A DNA stretch of 64,000 bases from Balamuthia mandrillaris (lineage: Eukaryota > Discosea > Longamoebia > Balamuthiidae). The stretch's first letter is position 1, and every line of letters starts with the position of its first letter. Below the pieces are notes generated by a model that saw only the letters and a program-made list of their open reading frames with translations, was not told the DNA's origin and made no database searches. Below, one piece after another: positions 55,938 to 64,000 of this stretch. Location of the stretch: positions 471,001 through 535,000 of the forward strand of contig JAVKOQ010000003.1 in assembly GCA_031835245.1 (NCBI GenBank). The letters are read 5' to 3'. The translations under genes and the position numbers were made by a program.

Positions 55938-56746
55938 TTAGTGGAGCTTCTTGATGAGGCCTCGTCCCCAACGAAGATAGGCGACCACACCGATGCTCAC
56001 CACCAGCAGCACTATCAGGAAGATGAGGATGATCTTGTTGGTGATCAGCTGCCGGCCCATTCCCATCGCTATCCTTCTCGTCGATCTCATGTTCTCGTTG
56101 ATCAATTCGTTCTGTTGGTTCGTTTGCGATGAGAAGTGAAGCCCTCATCGAGGTAAACAACAGGCAAAGAAAGGAACCTTGTCTCTGGCGCGACGGAGGG
56201 TGTCTCCTTGTTCGGCGAGGGTGGCTTGGATCTCACGGCCAATGTGTTCGCTCTGCAGAGCGGTCCTGTGCGTGTTCTGTAGTCGTTCGCTGTGGTCATC
56301 CACGCGTATGTTCGACTGAAGCAGCCCTGATCTTTGGTCCACGTGCAACACCTTTGGAGCAACGAAATACAAGATGAACAAGAGAAAGAAGAAGAAGAAG
56401 AAGAAGAAGAAGAAGAAGAAGAAGAAGAAGAAGAAGAAGAAGAAGAAGAACAAGAAGAAGAAGAAGAAGAACAAGAAGAAGAAGAAGAAGAACAAGAAGA
56501 AGAACAAGAAGAACAATAAGGAGAAGAAGAAGAACAAGAAGAACAATAAGGAGAAGAAGAAGAACAAGAAAAGTGAAGGAAGCAGGAGAAGAGACAAGGA
56601 GGAAAGCTTACGGCTACATCTTCGGTATCCCAGCTCCGATCCGAGCGAGAGGGGGCAAAGAGGTTGTTTCTGTCTTGTTGATAGTTGTAGGTGTTGCCAT
56701 AGGTGCTCCTTGTGCTGCCATACGAAGTCGTTGAGCTGAAAGACAT
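55938..56746 (-). CDS. Vti1-like Qb-SNARE lacking an Habc domain
   Basis: A 160-residue protein from exons 56612-56746, 56178-56351 and 55938-56111. The N-terminal 45 residues are Ser/Tyr/Asn-rich and unstructured. A SNARE motif follows: LQNTHRTALQSEHIGREIQA then TLAEQGDTLRRARDK, close in pattern to Vti1 (the IGxEI..L..QR element). After a variable loop comes NENMRSTRRIAMGMGRQLI and a C-terminal transmembrane helix (IILIFLIVLLVVSIGVVAYL) with a short basic tail. Vti1 proteins of yeast and animals are about 217-232 residues with an N-terminal Habc bundle; here that bundle is absent. It should function in Golgi-endosome fusion. Intron 1 is nearly all TTC repeats on the sense strand. Confidence 0.8.
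56386..56580 (-). repeat. Intronic TTC repeat in the Vti1-like gene
   Basis: About 190 nt of GAA units on the plus strand (TTC on the sense strand) with AAC and AAT interruptions, creating poly-Phe, poly-Ser and poly-Lys spurious frames. Confidence 0.95.
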
Positions 56747-57142
56747 CTTTTTTTCCTCTCTCTCTAAACTTTTTTCTTTCTACTTCTTCCCCCTTTTTGT
56801 TTGTTTCCCACCGCAAAAGCAATCCATCCGTTCCAAAACAAAAAAGGATTAGATTACATCTTTGTTTTTTTCTAAAAAGAACCATGGTTGGTTGCGACAA
56901 GAAAGCGTACCTCTCTCTTTTGCTTTGTGGCTTGAGGCCTTGCTCGGTCAATCAATCAGTCGAACTTCTCTTTTTCGCTTTCTTCTTTATTTTTTCGAAG
57001 GAGAAGAGAGAGGACTGGATCCAAGACAGGAGACAGGTCGTCCAACGGGAAACTCCCCTTTTCAAGGGACATGAGCTAGGACTAAGGAGAAGACGTGAGA
57101 GAGCATGTCCGCAAAAATTGAGCCCACACCTCAAATAAAAAG
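56747..57142. promoter_or_regulatory. Divergent promoter region, 396 nt
   Basis: Separates the starts of the Vti1-like gene and the small Dad2-like gene. No further gene or RNA recognised. Confidence 0.4.
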
Positions 57143-57505
57143 ATGAGCGAAGATGAGGAGGTTCGGACGATAAGAGCGCTGCGGCTCTCTCTTCAAGGCC
57201 TCGCAGAGATGCTGCGATTCATGTATCACGTTCTTTCTCATCTTTTCTCTCTCTTTGTTTTGTTTTCTCACAAAACAAAAAAAAGGAAACAGGACATGGA
57301 AACCGTGGCAGACAATATGGAACATCTCAGCCGCCTCAACAGCGGTTGGTCCATCGTCACAGAGCCGCGATCGCAAACAAGCTCACTCATGATGGAAGGA
57401 GAAGAACAAGAACAGCTCTATCATGAAGGACACCCACCAAAGGGAGATAAGCTCTCTGCTACCACCCACCCTCTTCAGCACCTCACCCAACGCACCTTCT
57501 CTTGA
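57143..57505 (+). CDS. Small helical protein, tentatively DASH subunit Dad2-like
   Basis: A 99-residue protein from exons 57143-57222 and 57286-57505. The N-terminal two thirds reads as one or two helices: TIRALRLSLQGLAEMLRFMK, then QDMETVADNMEHLSRLNSGW and SIVTEP. The layout L..L..L..LE..A..ME.L..N...W resembles fungal Dad2 of the kinetochore DASH/Dam1 complex, which has a WxNV motif after a similar heptad pattern. The agreement is short and could be chance. The tail is Gln/Glu/His-rich. Splice junction: phase 2 donor GTATCA, acceptor AAAAAAAG. Confidence 0.55.
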   Translation: MSEDEEVRTIRALRLSLQGLAEMLRFMYHVLSHLFSLFVLFSHKTKKRKQDMETVADNMEHLSRLNSGWSIVTEPRSQTSSLMMEGEEQEQLYHEGHPPKGDKLSATTHPLQHLTQRTFS

Positions 57506-57616
57506 AACAATAAAGTACAGCTTGAAGAAGACAGAAGCAAAGAAGAAGGAAGAAGAAGAGGAAGAGGAGAGCAAGAGGAAGAAGGACAAGAATGCAAAGA
57601 AGAAAACAACAAATCA

Positions 57617-60247
57617 TCAACAAACACAACAAGTGACCAACTTATTGCCACGTACGGTGGCTGTGGTTGTTGTTGATGGTGCCGCCACCACTCCTCCAGT
57701 GATGTTGCCATTGCTGCTTCTTCCTCTTCTATTGCTTGTTGAGTATGACGACGATAAACGAGTACTTCTTCTTCTTTGTGTGAGAGATTCGCTCTTTCTT
57801 CTTGTTGCGTTTGTTTTTTTTGTAGCTGCTGTTGTTCCTTTTTTCCGCTGCGATGACTTGTTCCTCTGTGAAGCCTGCTCATCCTCTTCGGGTTCTTCTT
57901 CAACTTTGACGGAGGCTCTTTGTTGGCTGCAGTTGTTCGCTTTGTTCTTCTGTTTCTTCTTGGCAGGTTTTCGTTGTTGTTTTCCAACTGAATGCATGTT
58001 TTCCTTTTGTTTCGTTGCGTCTACTTCTCTGGTTCTCTTCTTGGAGCATAGTGGAGACACGCTGCTTTCTTCTTCCCCCTCCTCCTCCTCCTCCTGCTTT
58101 ATGGCAGAAAAGGGAAGAAGCGTCTCTACGTTCTTCACCTGTTCTCTTTCTTGTCTTGTTTCCTTCTCTTCCTCTTTCTTGTCCACCTTCCCTGTCACGT
58201 CTTCTTCACCTTTGTCGTGCGATTTCTGTTTATCCTCTTTCTCTTCTTCCATTGTCGAGGTAGAAGGAGACGTAGAAGGAGATTTAGAGGGACAGGAAGA
58301 GGGAGAGGAAGAAGCTTGATCAAAAGCAAGGATAAGGCTCTGGTCGAGGATGTTGTCGGTGGGCTCCCAAGAGTTGTACTTGGAAGAGTATCCCTCCCAC
58401 TTGACGAGGTACTCCACCACCAGCTGCCGCCGTCTTACGCGATGTCGTCTAATGCGCCTCGGTCCAAACTGCACCCAGCGCTCTCTCTTGGCCAACAGCT
58501 TTTCCACATAGTAGATATTGCCGTCTTTTTCCACTGGAGGCGGGTTCTGTGTGCCTTCTTCTTTCTCTTCCTCATCTTCTTTATTCTTCCCGTTTTCTTC
58601 GTTAACATTTTCTTTATCGTTACCTTCAGCTTTATCTCCAGCTTCATCTTCAGCTTCATCTTCATCTTTTTCTGTTTCCGTTCCTGTTTCATTTCCTCTT
58701 GCTTCTTGCTGTGCTGTCGTTGTCTCGTTGTCTTTGATAAGATTGAGATTGTCTTCGAAAGGCAAAGAAGATGGAGAAGAAGGAGAGGAGGAGCAACAAG
58801 GTGACTCGGTTCCTGGTGATGGCTCTTTATTCGCTACTTCGTTTCCATTTTCTTCTTTTTCCTCTTTTGGCTCGTTCACATTCTCTATCTCGCTCTCGCT
58901 CTCTCTTTTGTTTTCGTTAAAAGAATGTTGGGGATGATCGATGTTGAGCATTGCTTTTTCTTTCAACGCTCTCTCTATGGTAGCGAGAAGACGAGTTGGA
59001 AGAGAGGTGGCAAAGGAAGGCTGATAGTCGGACCCGCTGAAATTTTCCGAGATCTCTGCGTTCTCTATTGACCTTCTCTTTCTCTTCTGTTGCTTTTTGG
59101 TTGTGGGTTCGGTTGATGTGACAGCAGAGCTTTCAACAGGCACGTTTTTCATCCGGCGTTTTCTCTTGGCTATCCTTCTTGCGTTGTTGTTTGTCGTTGT
59201 TGTGAGTTGCTGGTTTAGCTTTTGCTGCTCTATCTGTCCTGATTGATGCAGAATCTGCTGTTCAAGTGCTGAAGAAAGGAGAGAAGGAGAAACGGGCACA
59301 CAAGGTAAAGAAGGAGATGACGAGGAAGATGAAGACGAAGAGGACGAAGAGGGAGAAGGCTTTCTCTTCAGTCTTTCCTCTGCATGAGCCTTATCCACAA
59401 GATACATGTAAAACGGAATACATTTGTCCGTCCATGAGACGCCATCGCGAGGACCTGTGAACTCGGCCCAGGGATAGTGAAACATATGGCAAGGGTCGTC
59501 CTTGAAGCGATCACTCCAAGGCCTAAACCTGGGCCTAAAGTTCCGCAGAGAAACGATGCGAGTTCCATCGCGTAGGAGTTGATGGCAACGACGGAGGGTG
59601 GCCTCCTCCAAGGCAGGAGGGAAGCAGTAGTTGTTGATGAGGATGACGGTGGCTTGTCCAAACTCAAAGGAAGGAGAGGTAAGATCGCCGCGGATGAAGC
59701 CGGTCTGTCCGGTCCTAAGTCCTCGTTTCCGTAACTTTGTGTTGAGCAAAGAAGTTGAGAAACAGAAGAACAAGAAGAAGAAGTGAAAGAAGAAGAAGAA
59801 GAAGAAGAAGAAGAAGAAGAACAAGAAGAAGAAGAACAAGAAGAACAAGAACAAGAAGAAGAACAAGAAGCGAGGAAGAGAAAATGAAGAAAAGCTAACC
59901 TCCGAAGACCAATGATCGTTCAGCTCCACAGCAATGTCATGCAGGTCTTCGCGAACCTCCACGCCAAAAGCCTTGCACCCCGTCTGCGCCGCCACCTGGT
60001 TGACCACGTTGCCCACACCCGAGCCTAGGTCAAAAAACACATCGTCCCGGCCTATCCCCGCACAATGGATGATCTCGTGAACAAAAGCAGGCAGCACCTC
60101 GCCGTAGACCTCACGGGAGCCGGTGGCGTAGCGGCGGAGCACTTTCGGCTTGTAAGCTCCCGAGCATAACTTGACGTGTTCCCACAACTGGGCACATTGT
60201 TGCCAAGTGGGAAAGTTGGTGCTCTCGCTTGATTCTTCTTCCTCCAT
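57617..60247 (-). CDS. DOT1-type histone H3 lysine-79 methyltransferase with C-terminal chromodomain
   Basis: An 821-residue protein from exons 59900-60247 and 57617-59734. The N-terminal 300 residues are a DOT1 catalytic fold: [39 protein letters not shown] (motif I, DLGSGVGxVxxQ), [21 protein letters not shown], then [17 protein letters not shown] (the NN.xF active-site element), and [13 protein letters not shown]. After a long charged Ser/Glu-rich linker, residues about 520-590 form a chromodomain-like module: [34 protein letters not shown] and ILD. It would bind methylated histone tails. The C-terminus is basic. Start at 60247 preferred; a longer frame begins at 60439. The intron (59735-59899) is mostly TTC on the sense strand. 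Confidence 0.9.
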   Translation of the reverse strand: MEEEESSESTNFPTWQQCAQLWEHVKLCSGAYKPKVLRRYATGSREVYGEVLPAFVHEIIHCAGIGRDDVFFDLGSGVGNVVNQVAAQTGCKAFGVEVREDLHDIAVELNDHWSSEVSFSSFSLPRFLFFFLFLFFLFFFFLFFFFFFFFFFFFHFFFLFFCFSTSLLNTKLRKRGLRTGQTGFIRGDLTSPSFEFGQATVILINNYCFPPALEEATLRRCHQLLRDGTRIVSLRNFRPRFRPWSDRFKDDPCHMFHYPWAEFTGPRDGVSWTDKCIPFYMYLVDKAHAEERLKRKPSPSSSSSSSSSSSSPSLPCVPVSPSLLSSALEQQILHQSGQIEQQKLNQQLTTTTNNNARRIAKRKRRMKNVPVESSAVTSTEPTTKKQQKRKRRSIENAEISENFSGSDYQPSFATSLPTRLLATIERALKEKAMLNIDHPQHSFNENKRESESEIENVNEPKEEKEENGNEVANKEPSPGTESPCCSSSPSSPSSLPFEDNLNLIKDNETTTAQQEARGNETGTETEKDEDEAEDEAGDKAEGNDKENVNEENGKNKEDEEEKEEGTQNPPPVEKDGNIYYVEKLLAKRERWVQFGPRRIRRHRVRRRQLVVEYLVKWEGYSSKYNSWEPTDNILDQSLILAFDQASSSPSSCPSKSPSTSPSTSTMEEEKEDKQKSHDKGEEDVTGKVDKKEEEKETRQEREQVKNVETLLPFSAIKQEEEEEGEEESSVSPLCSKKRTREVDATKQKENMHSVGKQQRKPAKKKQKNKANNCSQQRASVKVEEEPEEDEQASQRNKSSQRKKGTTAATKKTNATRRKSESLTQRRRSTRLSSSYSTSNRRGRSSNGNITGGVVAAPSTTTTATVRGNKLVTCCVC
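59775..59885 (-). repeat. TTC repeat in DOT1-like gene intron
   Basis: GAA/GAAC repeats on the plus strand, TTC on the sense strand, filling most of the 165-nt intron. The intron is a multiple of three and stays open in frame, so an intron-blind translation would insert a Phe/Leu run into the DOT1 domain. Confidence 0.9.
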
Positions 60248-60580
60248 CTGTATATTTTTGTTTTGTTCCCCTCCCTCCTCCCACCTCCCACAGCAGTGCT
60301 CCTTCTTCTTCTCCGTCGATCTGCTTGTCTCGCTGCCCACTACTTTTTTTCTTTGTTGTCTTCGTCTTTTTTGTCGACGTTCAATTTTTGCGGACTGAAT
60401 TCCCTCTTTAGGGCATTTCAAGATTACATGAGGGGTCATATAACGTGAAAAGGAGAATTACATATTTTCTACCAAATTTCTATCAATTTTTCTGAAATGA
60501 AGGAATGCGAAGAATTTGTCGACACAATTTGAAATCGGGGCAAAAAAACCGAAAGAGAAGAGAGAAGGGGAGAAGAGGGA
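60248..60580. promoter_or_regulatory. Divergent promoter region, 333 nt
   Basis: Between the DOT1-like start and the CRIB-C2 gene start. If the longer DOT1 frame (start 60439) is used, it shrinks to about 140 nt. No RNA gene seen. Confidence 0.4.
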
Positions 60581-61142
60581 ATGGCGGATGAGCTTCTTCA
60601 CTCCAAGCCATCCGCTGCGGCTAACAACAACGAGGAGGAGGGGGAGGAGGAGGAGGGCTCTAAGCAAACCGCAGAAAGCAACGAAGAGGGAGATTCTTCT
60701 GGTGGAGGAGACTCCTCTCCCAGATCCACGAGCAGCAGCAGCGGTGAGGATGCGTCGGAAGGGGAGGAGGTAATGGATGAGGGGGAGGCGGATGAAGGAG
60801 AGGAAGAGGGCGAGGAAGAGGGTTCAGGGGATGAAGAAGAAGAGGGGGAGGAGGAGGAGGAAGACGAAGCTGAAGGAGGAGCAGAAGAGGAGGAAGAAGA
60901 ACCAGAGGAGGAAGGAGAAGAAGAAGACGAAGAAGATGGATCAGAGGAGTCAAGCGAAGGTGAAGATGTGGACGAGGAGGAGGAAGAAGAAGAACACGAC
61001 CAAAAGGAAGAGGCAGCGAGCAAGGCTGAACGTGAACAATGGGTTCGTTTTCCCTTTTTCATCCTTTTCTTTTCTTTTCTTTTCTTTTCTTTTCTTTTCT
61101 TTTCTTTTCTTTTCTTTTCTTTTCTTTTCTTTTCTTTTCTTT

Positions 61143-61174
<32 letters not shown>

Positions 61175-64000
61175 TTCTCTCTCTCCGTGTTTTTGTTGCG
61201 TTGTGTTTTTATGTGTTTGTTACGAATTGCCTTTTTGAACGAAAAAACAAACTGTTTTTCATTCTTACTTTATTTCTTTCTCTTTCCATTATTCTCACCC
61301 ATTGGTAGAGACTGTCTCTCATGCGAAAATATGGAGTGGAAGACGAACAAGTGGCCCTTCATCGCAGCCAAAAGTATGTTCAATACTTGTTGAAGAAAGA
61401 GAGCGCTGAAGACGGAGACGAAGATGGCCAACAAGCTCCTCCAACAGCAACCGTAAAAGAAATGCTCGACCAACGACAGAAAACTAGGGCTGCCATCCGT
61501 CGTAAACATGTTTCCACTTCTTCCTCTCCTCCTTCAACACCAAATGAGGAAAAGGAGAAAGAAGTGGAAGAGAGAGAGAAAGAGAATGAATTGTTATGCC
61601 TACAACAAAGCCCAAAAGAAGAAAGAGAAAAGCGAAAAAGAGAAATGAGGGACAAGAGGAAAGCGTTCCGAGCGCCTTATACGAGAGGCAGCACTAGACT
61701 CTTTCAACAACTACAGGAGGGAGTGGCACGTATGCATCAAAACATGGAAGAGGAAGAAAAGGAGAAATCGAAAGGAAAAAGAGGAAAAGGGAAGGAAGAT
61801 GCAGAGAAACAACAATTAGTTTGGTTGGAACATATGACGATAAGTGACATGTTCGACTTAAGAAAGAAGGTGAAGGAGGAAGAGGCTGCGAAACAAAACA
61901 ATAAAGAAGATGAACAGAAAGAAGAAAAGGAAGGAAAAGCAACAGCAACAGAACAAAAGACCAAGAAGAAGAAGGAAGAAGAAGATGAACAAGAAAGAGA
62001 ACTAGCCGGAGAAGAAAGAAGAAGCAGCGTTATGATCAAAGAAACAACATTGGCAGAACTTTTGGAGCAAAGAAGAAAGGAAAAGGCAAAGCGAGAAAGA
62101 AGAGAGAAGGAAAGAGCCAAAGCTGTTAGCAGCGGTACTGTTGCCAGAAACAAGAAGAAGCAGCAGCAGAAAAAGAAAAAGAAAAGACACACGGCCAGCA
62201 AAGAGCAGAAGAAAACGACGACGACGACTACAACTACAAAGACAAACAGGACAGATATTTCAGCTTCGAGTGATGCAACAACAAAGCCGTTGAAAAAGCT
62301 GGCAACAACAACAACAAAGAAGACAAAGGAAGAGCAAGATGAAATCAAGAAAGAAACAGCAACAACAAAAACTATGACAGAAGCGGAAAGAGAACGGCAA
62401 AGAAGAAGAAGAAAGAAGAAGCGAGCAAAGAAAAGAACAAACGCAACTGTGTTAGCAGGAGAAGAATTGATAATGGAAGGCAATGGAAAGACACTCGCCC
62501 GTAAGCCACAAGTTAAATCGGTGGCTGCTGTCGCTTCCGATGAAGGCAAGAAAGAAGTAAGAAAAAGAGACAGCAACAAAGCTAACAACACCGATAAGAA
62601 AGAAGTTATAGAAAAAGACAAGGAGAAAGCGAAACATCAACACAATGCCAACAAACAAACAGCTAATTCGATGCCAGAAATGAAGTCCGCAGTAATGAAG
62701 TCCTCAACTTCAACATCTTCAAAGCAACGACCTGGGTTGGCAAAATCTCATCCAGGAATGGACCTCTCAAGCAAAGAAAGGGAGAAATCAGAGAAGGGAA
62801 AAAAGGAAAAAGAAAAGGAGGAAAAAAGACGTATTCAAATGCAAGCCCAAGAAAGTTTGGAACAGTTGAGAAAGTGGAGACAGGAGGACCAAAAGACGAA
62901 GAAACGCAACAACGAAGCTAAACAAGATGAGTTCGTGATCAGTGGGCCTGCTTCCTTTCAACACATTCGACATTTCGATCTTAGCATGGATAAGGGCAAG
63001 AAGATACTTCTCGACGTTTCTTGTAAGTATTTTTACAGCTTACTTGTTCTTTTGTTGCTAAGCATGTCCAAAAAACAAGTGATTGAAGCACGAGGATTGC
63101 CTCCGTGTGATGAAGATCATAAGATGTACTGTTCTGTTGCGCTACTGCGATCTGTACAGAGTTTTAAGTCTCGAACCATCAAAAGCTACGAGACCAATCC
63201 AGTTCTCGAACATGATTTGACCTTGTACTGTCTTCCTTCTCATCTCTTTCTGCTGTCTCCCTTCTGTTCTTTTCCTGTTCTGGTGTGCCACTTATCATTT
63301 CCGTCTTAGCACATATTACGACAAGATACTTTTAAATCCACGACTGATGGTGAGAGTTTATTGTGTAAAGCCGAGTCGTTTTGGCAAACGGGTTCGTTCA
63401 GAAATAGGAAGAGTGACGGTGGACCTTAGCCTTCTCGAAGATAAAATAGTTAATGACCTTTGGCTGGACCTAGAAAAACCCTTAAAGAAGAAAGGGAGGT
63501 GGATTGGTGTTTGCCTTCCTGATGAGGAATGCGGATTTGTCCATCTTCGCATTCAGAAGCACTGGTTGCGCAAGGTTTGTTCCTCCTTTCCTATTTCTCC
63601 GCTTCTCTCGTTCTCTCGTTCTATCTTCCTCTCTCTCTCTCTCTCTCTCTATTTGAAGTTTTCATAAAGAATTCCAATTTTAAAAACTCTATAGAAAGGA
63701 GTGTTATCTTATTATGGATGGCCTTTACAAGCCATTCCTTTACGAGTGGAAGCTGGTGATATCGTTCTCTTCAGCGACAACGACCTCGCCAAACAAGCCG
63801 TTCAATTCGCATGTCAAAGCCAGGTTCATTCTCATCTTTTTTTCCTCTCCCCTCCTCCTCCACATGTCTCCCTCTAAATGACTGGTGTTCTTATATAAAC
63901 GTTAGTGGGACCATATGGCCATGGTCATTCGCTTACGCGATAGAAAAGGGGTGTTTCTCTTTGAAGCAACGATGGCAGGAGTGGATGTTTATAAGCTGGA
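60581..64000 (+). CDS. CRIB-C2 protein with a permuted-papain-like (YiiX-type) domain beginning at the edge (3' end outside window)
   Basis: Exons 60581-61042, 61309-63022, 63080-63224, 63310-63574, 63695-63823, 63906 onward; the frame stays open at the right edge. The first exon encodes a strongly acidic 154-residue N-terminus (Glu/Asp runs), followed by about 500 Lys/Glu/Arg-rich residues. A good CRIB motif lies at the end of exon 2: EFVISGPASFQHIRHFDLS (ISxPxxFxHxxH), which binds Rac/Cdc42-type GTPases. A C2 domain follows directly (LLDVSLIEARGLPPC, YETNPVLEHDLTLTF-type strand, VRVYCVKPSR, LWLDLEKPLKKKGRW, GFVHLRI). Next comes VEAGDIVLFSDNDLAKQAV and WDHMAMVIR then VFLFEAT, resembling permuted NlpC/P60 cysteine peptidase or acyltransferase folds. 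The catalytic His (DH) is visible; the Cys would lie outside the window. Confidence 0.85.
61066..61145 (+). repeat. TTTTC pentanucleotide repeat in intron 1 of the CRIB-C2 gene
   Basis: About 16 tandem TTTTC units on the sense strand, followed by CT repeats (61145-61180), all within the 266-nt intron 61043-61308. Confidence 0.95.

Noticed and set aside
56145-56951. Minus frame with a long Phe run and plus frames with Lys or Glu runs
   Set aside because: Translation of the GAA/TTC repeat intron in the SNARE gene.
1-64000. CRISPR arrays, insertion sequences, transposon ends, bacterial operons
   Set aside because: None visible: intron-rich eukaryotic genes throughout, no transposase or reverse transcriptase motifs, no regularly spaced repeats with unique spacers.

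Overview
This is a gene-dense, intron-rich nuclear segment of a protist. Introns are short, mostly 50-350 nt, and follow GT-AG rules with one probable GC-AG exception. Intergenic gaps are usually below 1 kb and genes lie on both strands. The gene content points to a free-living amoebozoan of the Acanthamoeba/Balamuthia type: a receptor-like kinase with an FG-GAP ectodomain, F-box/Ras fusions, CRIB effectors, PH-inositol-phosphate kinase, BTB-Sel1, and Ser/Gln/Asn homopolymers. The taxon is my inference from domain style and intron structure, not from a search. Exon models were built by hand from splice signals. All complete multi-exon models sum to a multiple of three, except one doubtful locus at 46 kb.

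Layout. 0-4 kb: minus-strand receptor-like kinase running off the left edge. 4.6-15.4 kb: three minus-strand genes, a Gln/Ser-rich regulator-like protein, a NECAP-like PHear protein and proteasome assembly chaperone 3. 15.7-18.5 kb: plus-strand hypothetical and an amidohydrolase deaminase. 18.5-19.8 kb: minus-strand SAM methyltransferase. 20-21.5 kb: plus-strand USP-like protein. 21.6-24.3 kb: minus-strand PH-inositol polyphosphate kinase, divergent from a plus-strand BTB-Sel1 protein (24.6-27.0 kb). 27.2-29.3 kb: LIN54/TSO1-type CXC protein. 30.4-30.9 kb: small coiled-coil protein. 31.6-35.3 kb: membrane-anchored TPR protein. 36.0-42.8 kb: 2084-residue single-pass membrane protein. 43.2-43.8 kb: organelle-targeted UPF0045 protein. 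44.0-45.4 and 52.7-54.2 kb: two inverted F-box/Ras-like paralogues. Between them lie an uncertain locus, the ESCRT-III subunit Vps2/CHMP2, a multipass membrane protein and a disordered protein with two CRIB-like motifs. 55.1-55.6 kb: SPT4. 55.9-56.7 kb: Vti1-like SNARE. 57.1-57.5 kb: small Dad2-like protein. 57.6-60.2 kb: DOT1 methyltransferase with a chromodomain. 60.6 kb to the right edge: acidic/basic CRIB-C2 protein with the start of a permuted-papain-like domain.

There is no operon logic; neighbours are functionally mixed (chromatin and transcription, membrane traffic, signalling, housekeeping). The most unusual observation is the pair of F-box/Ras-like proteins. Both keep the guanine-specificity motif and a CaaX tail. 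Both replace the P-loop Lys and Ser and the Mg-coordinating Thr and Asp of Ras. A second general feature is that introns carry simple repeats that are almost always pyrimidine-rich on the sense strand.
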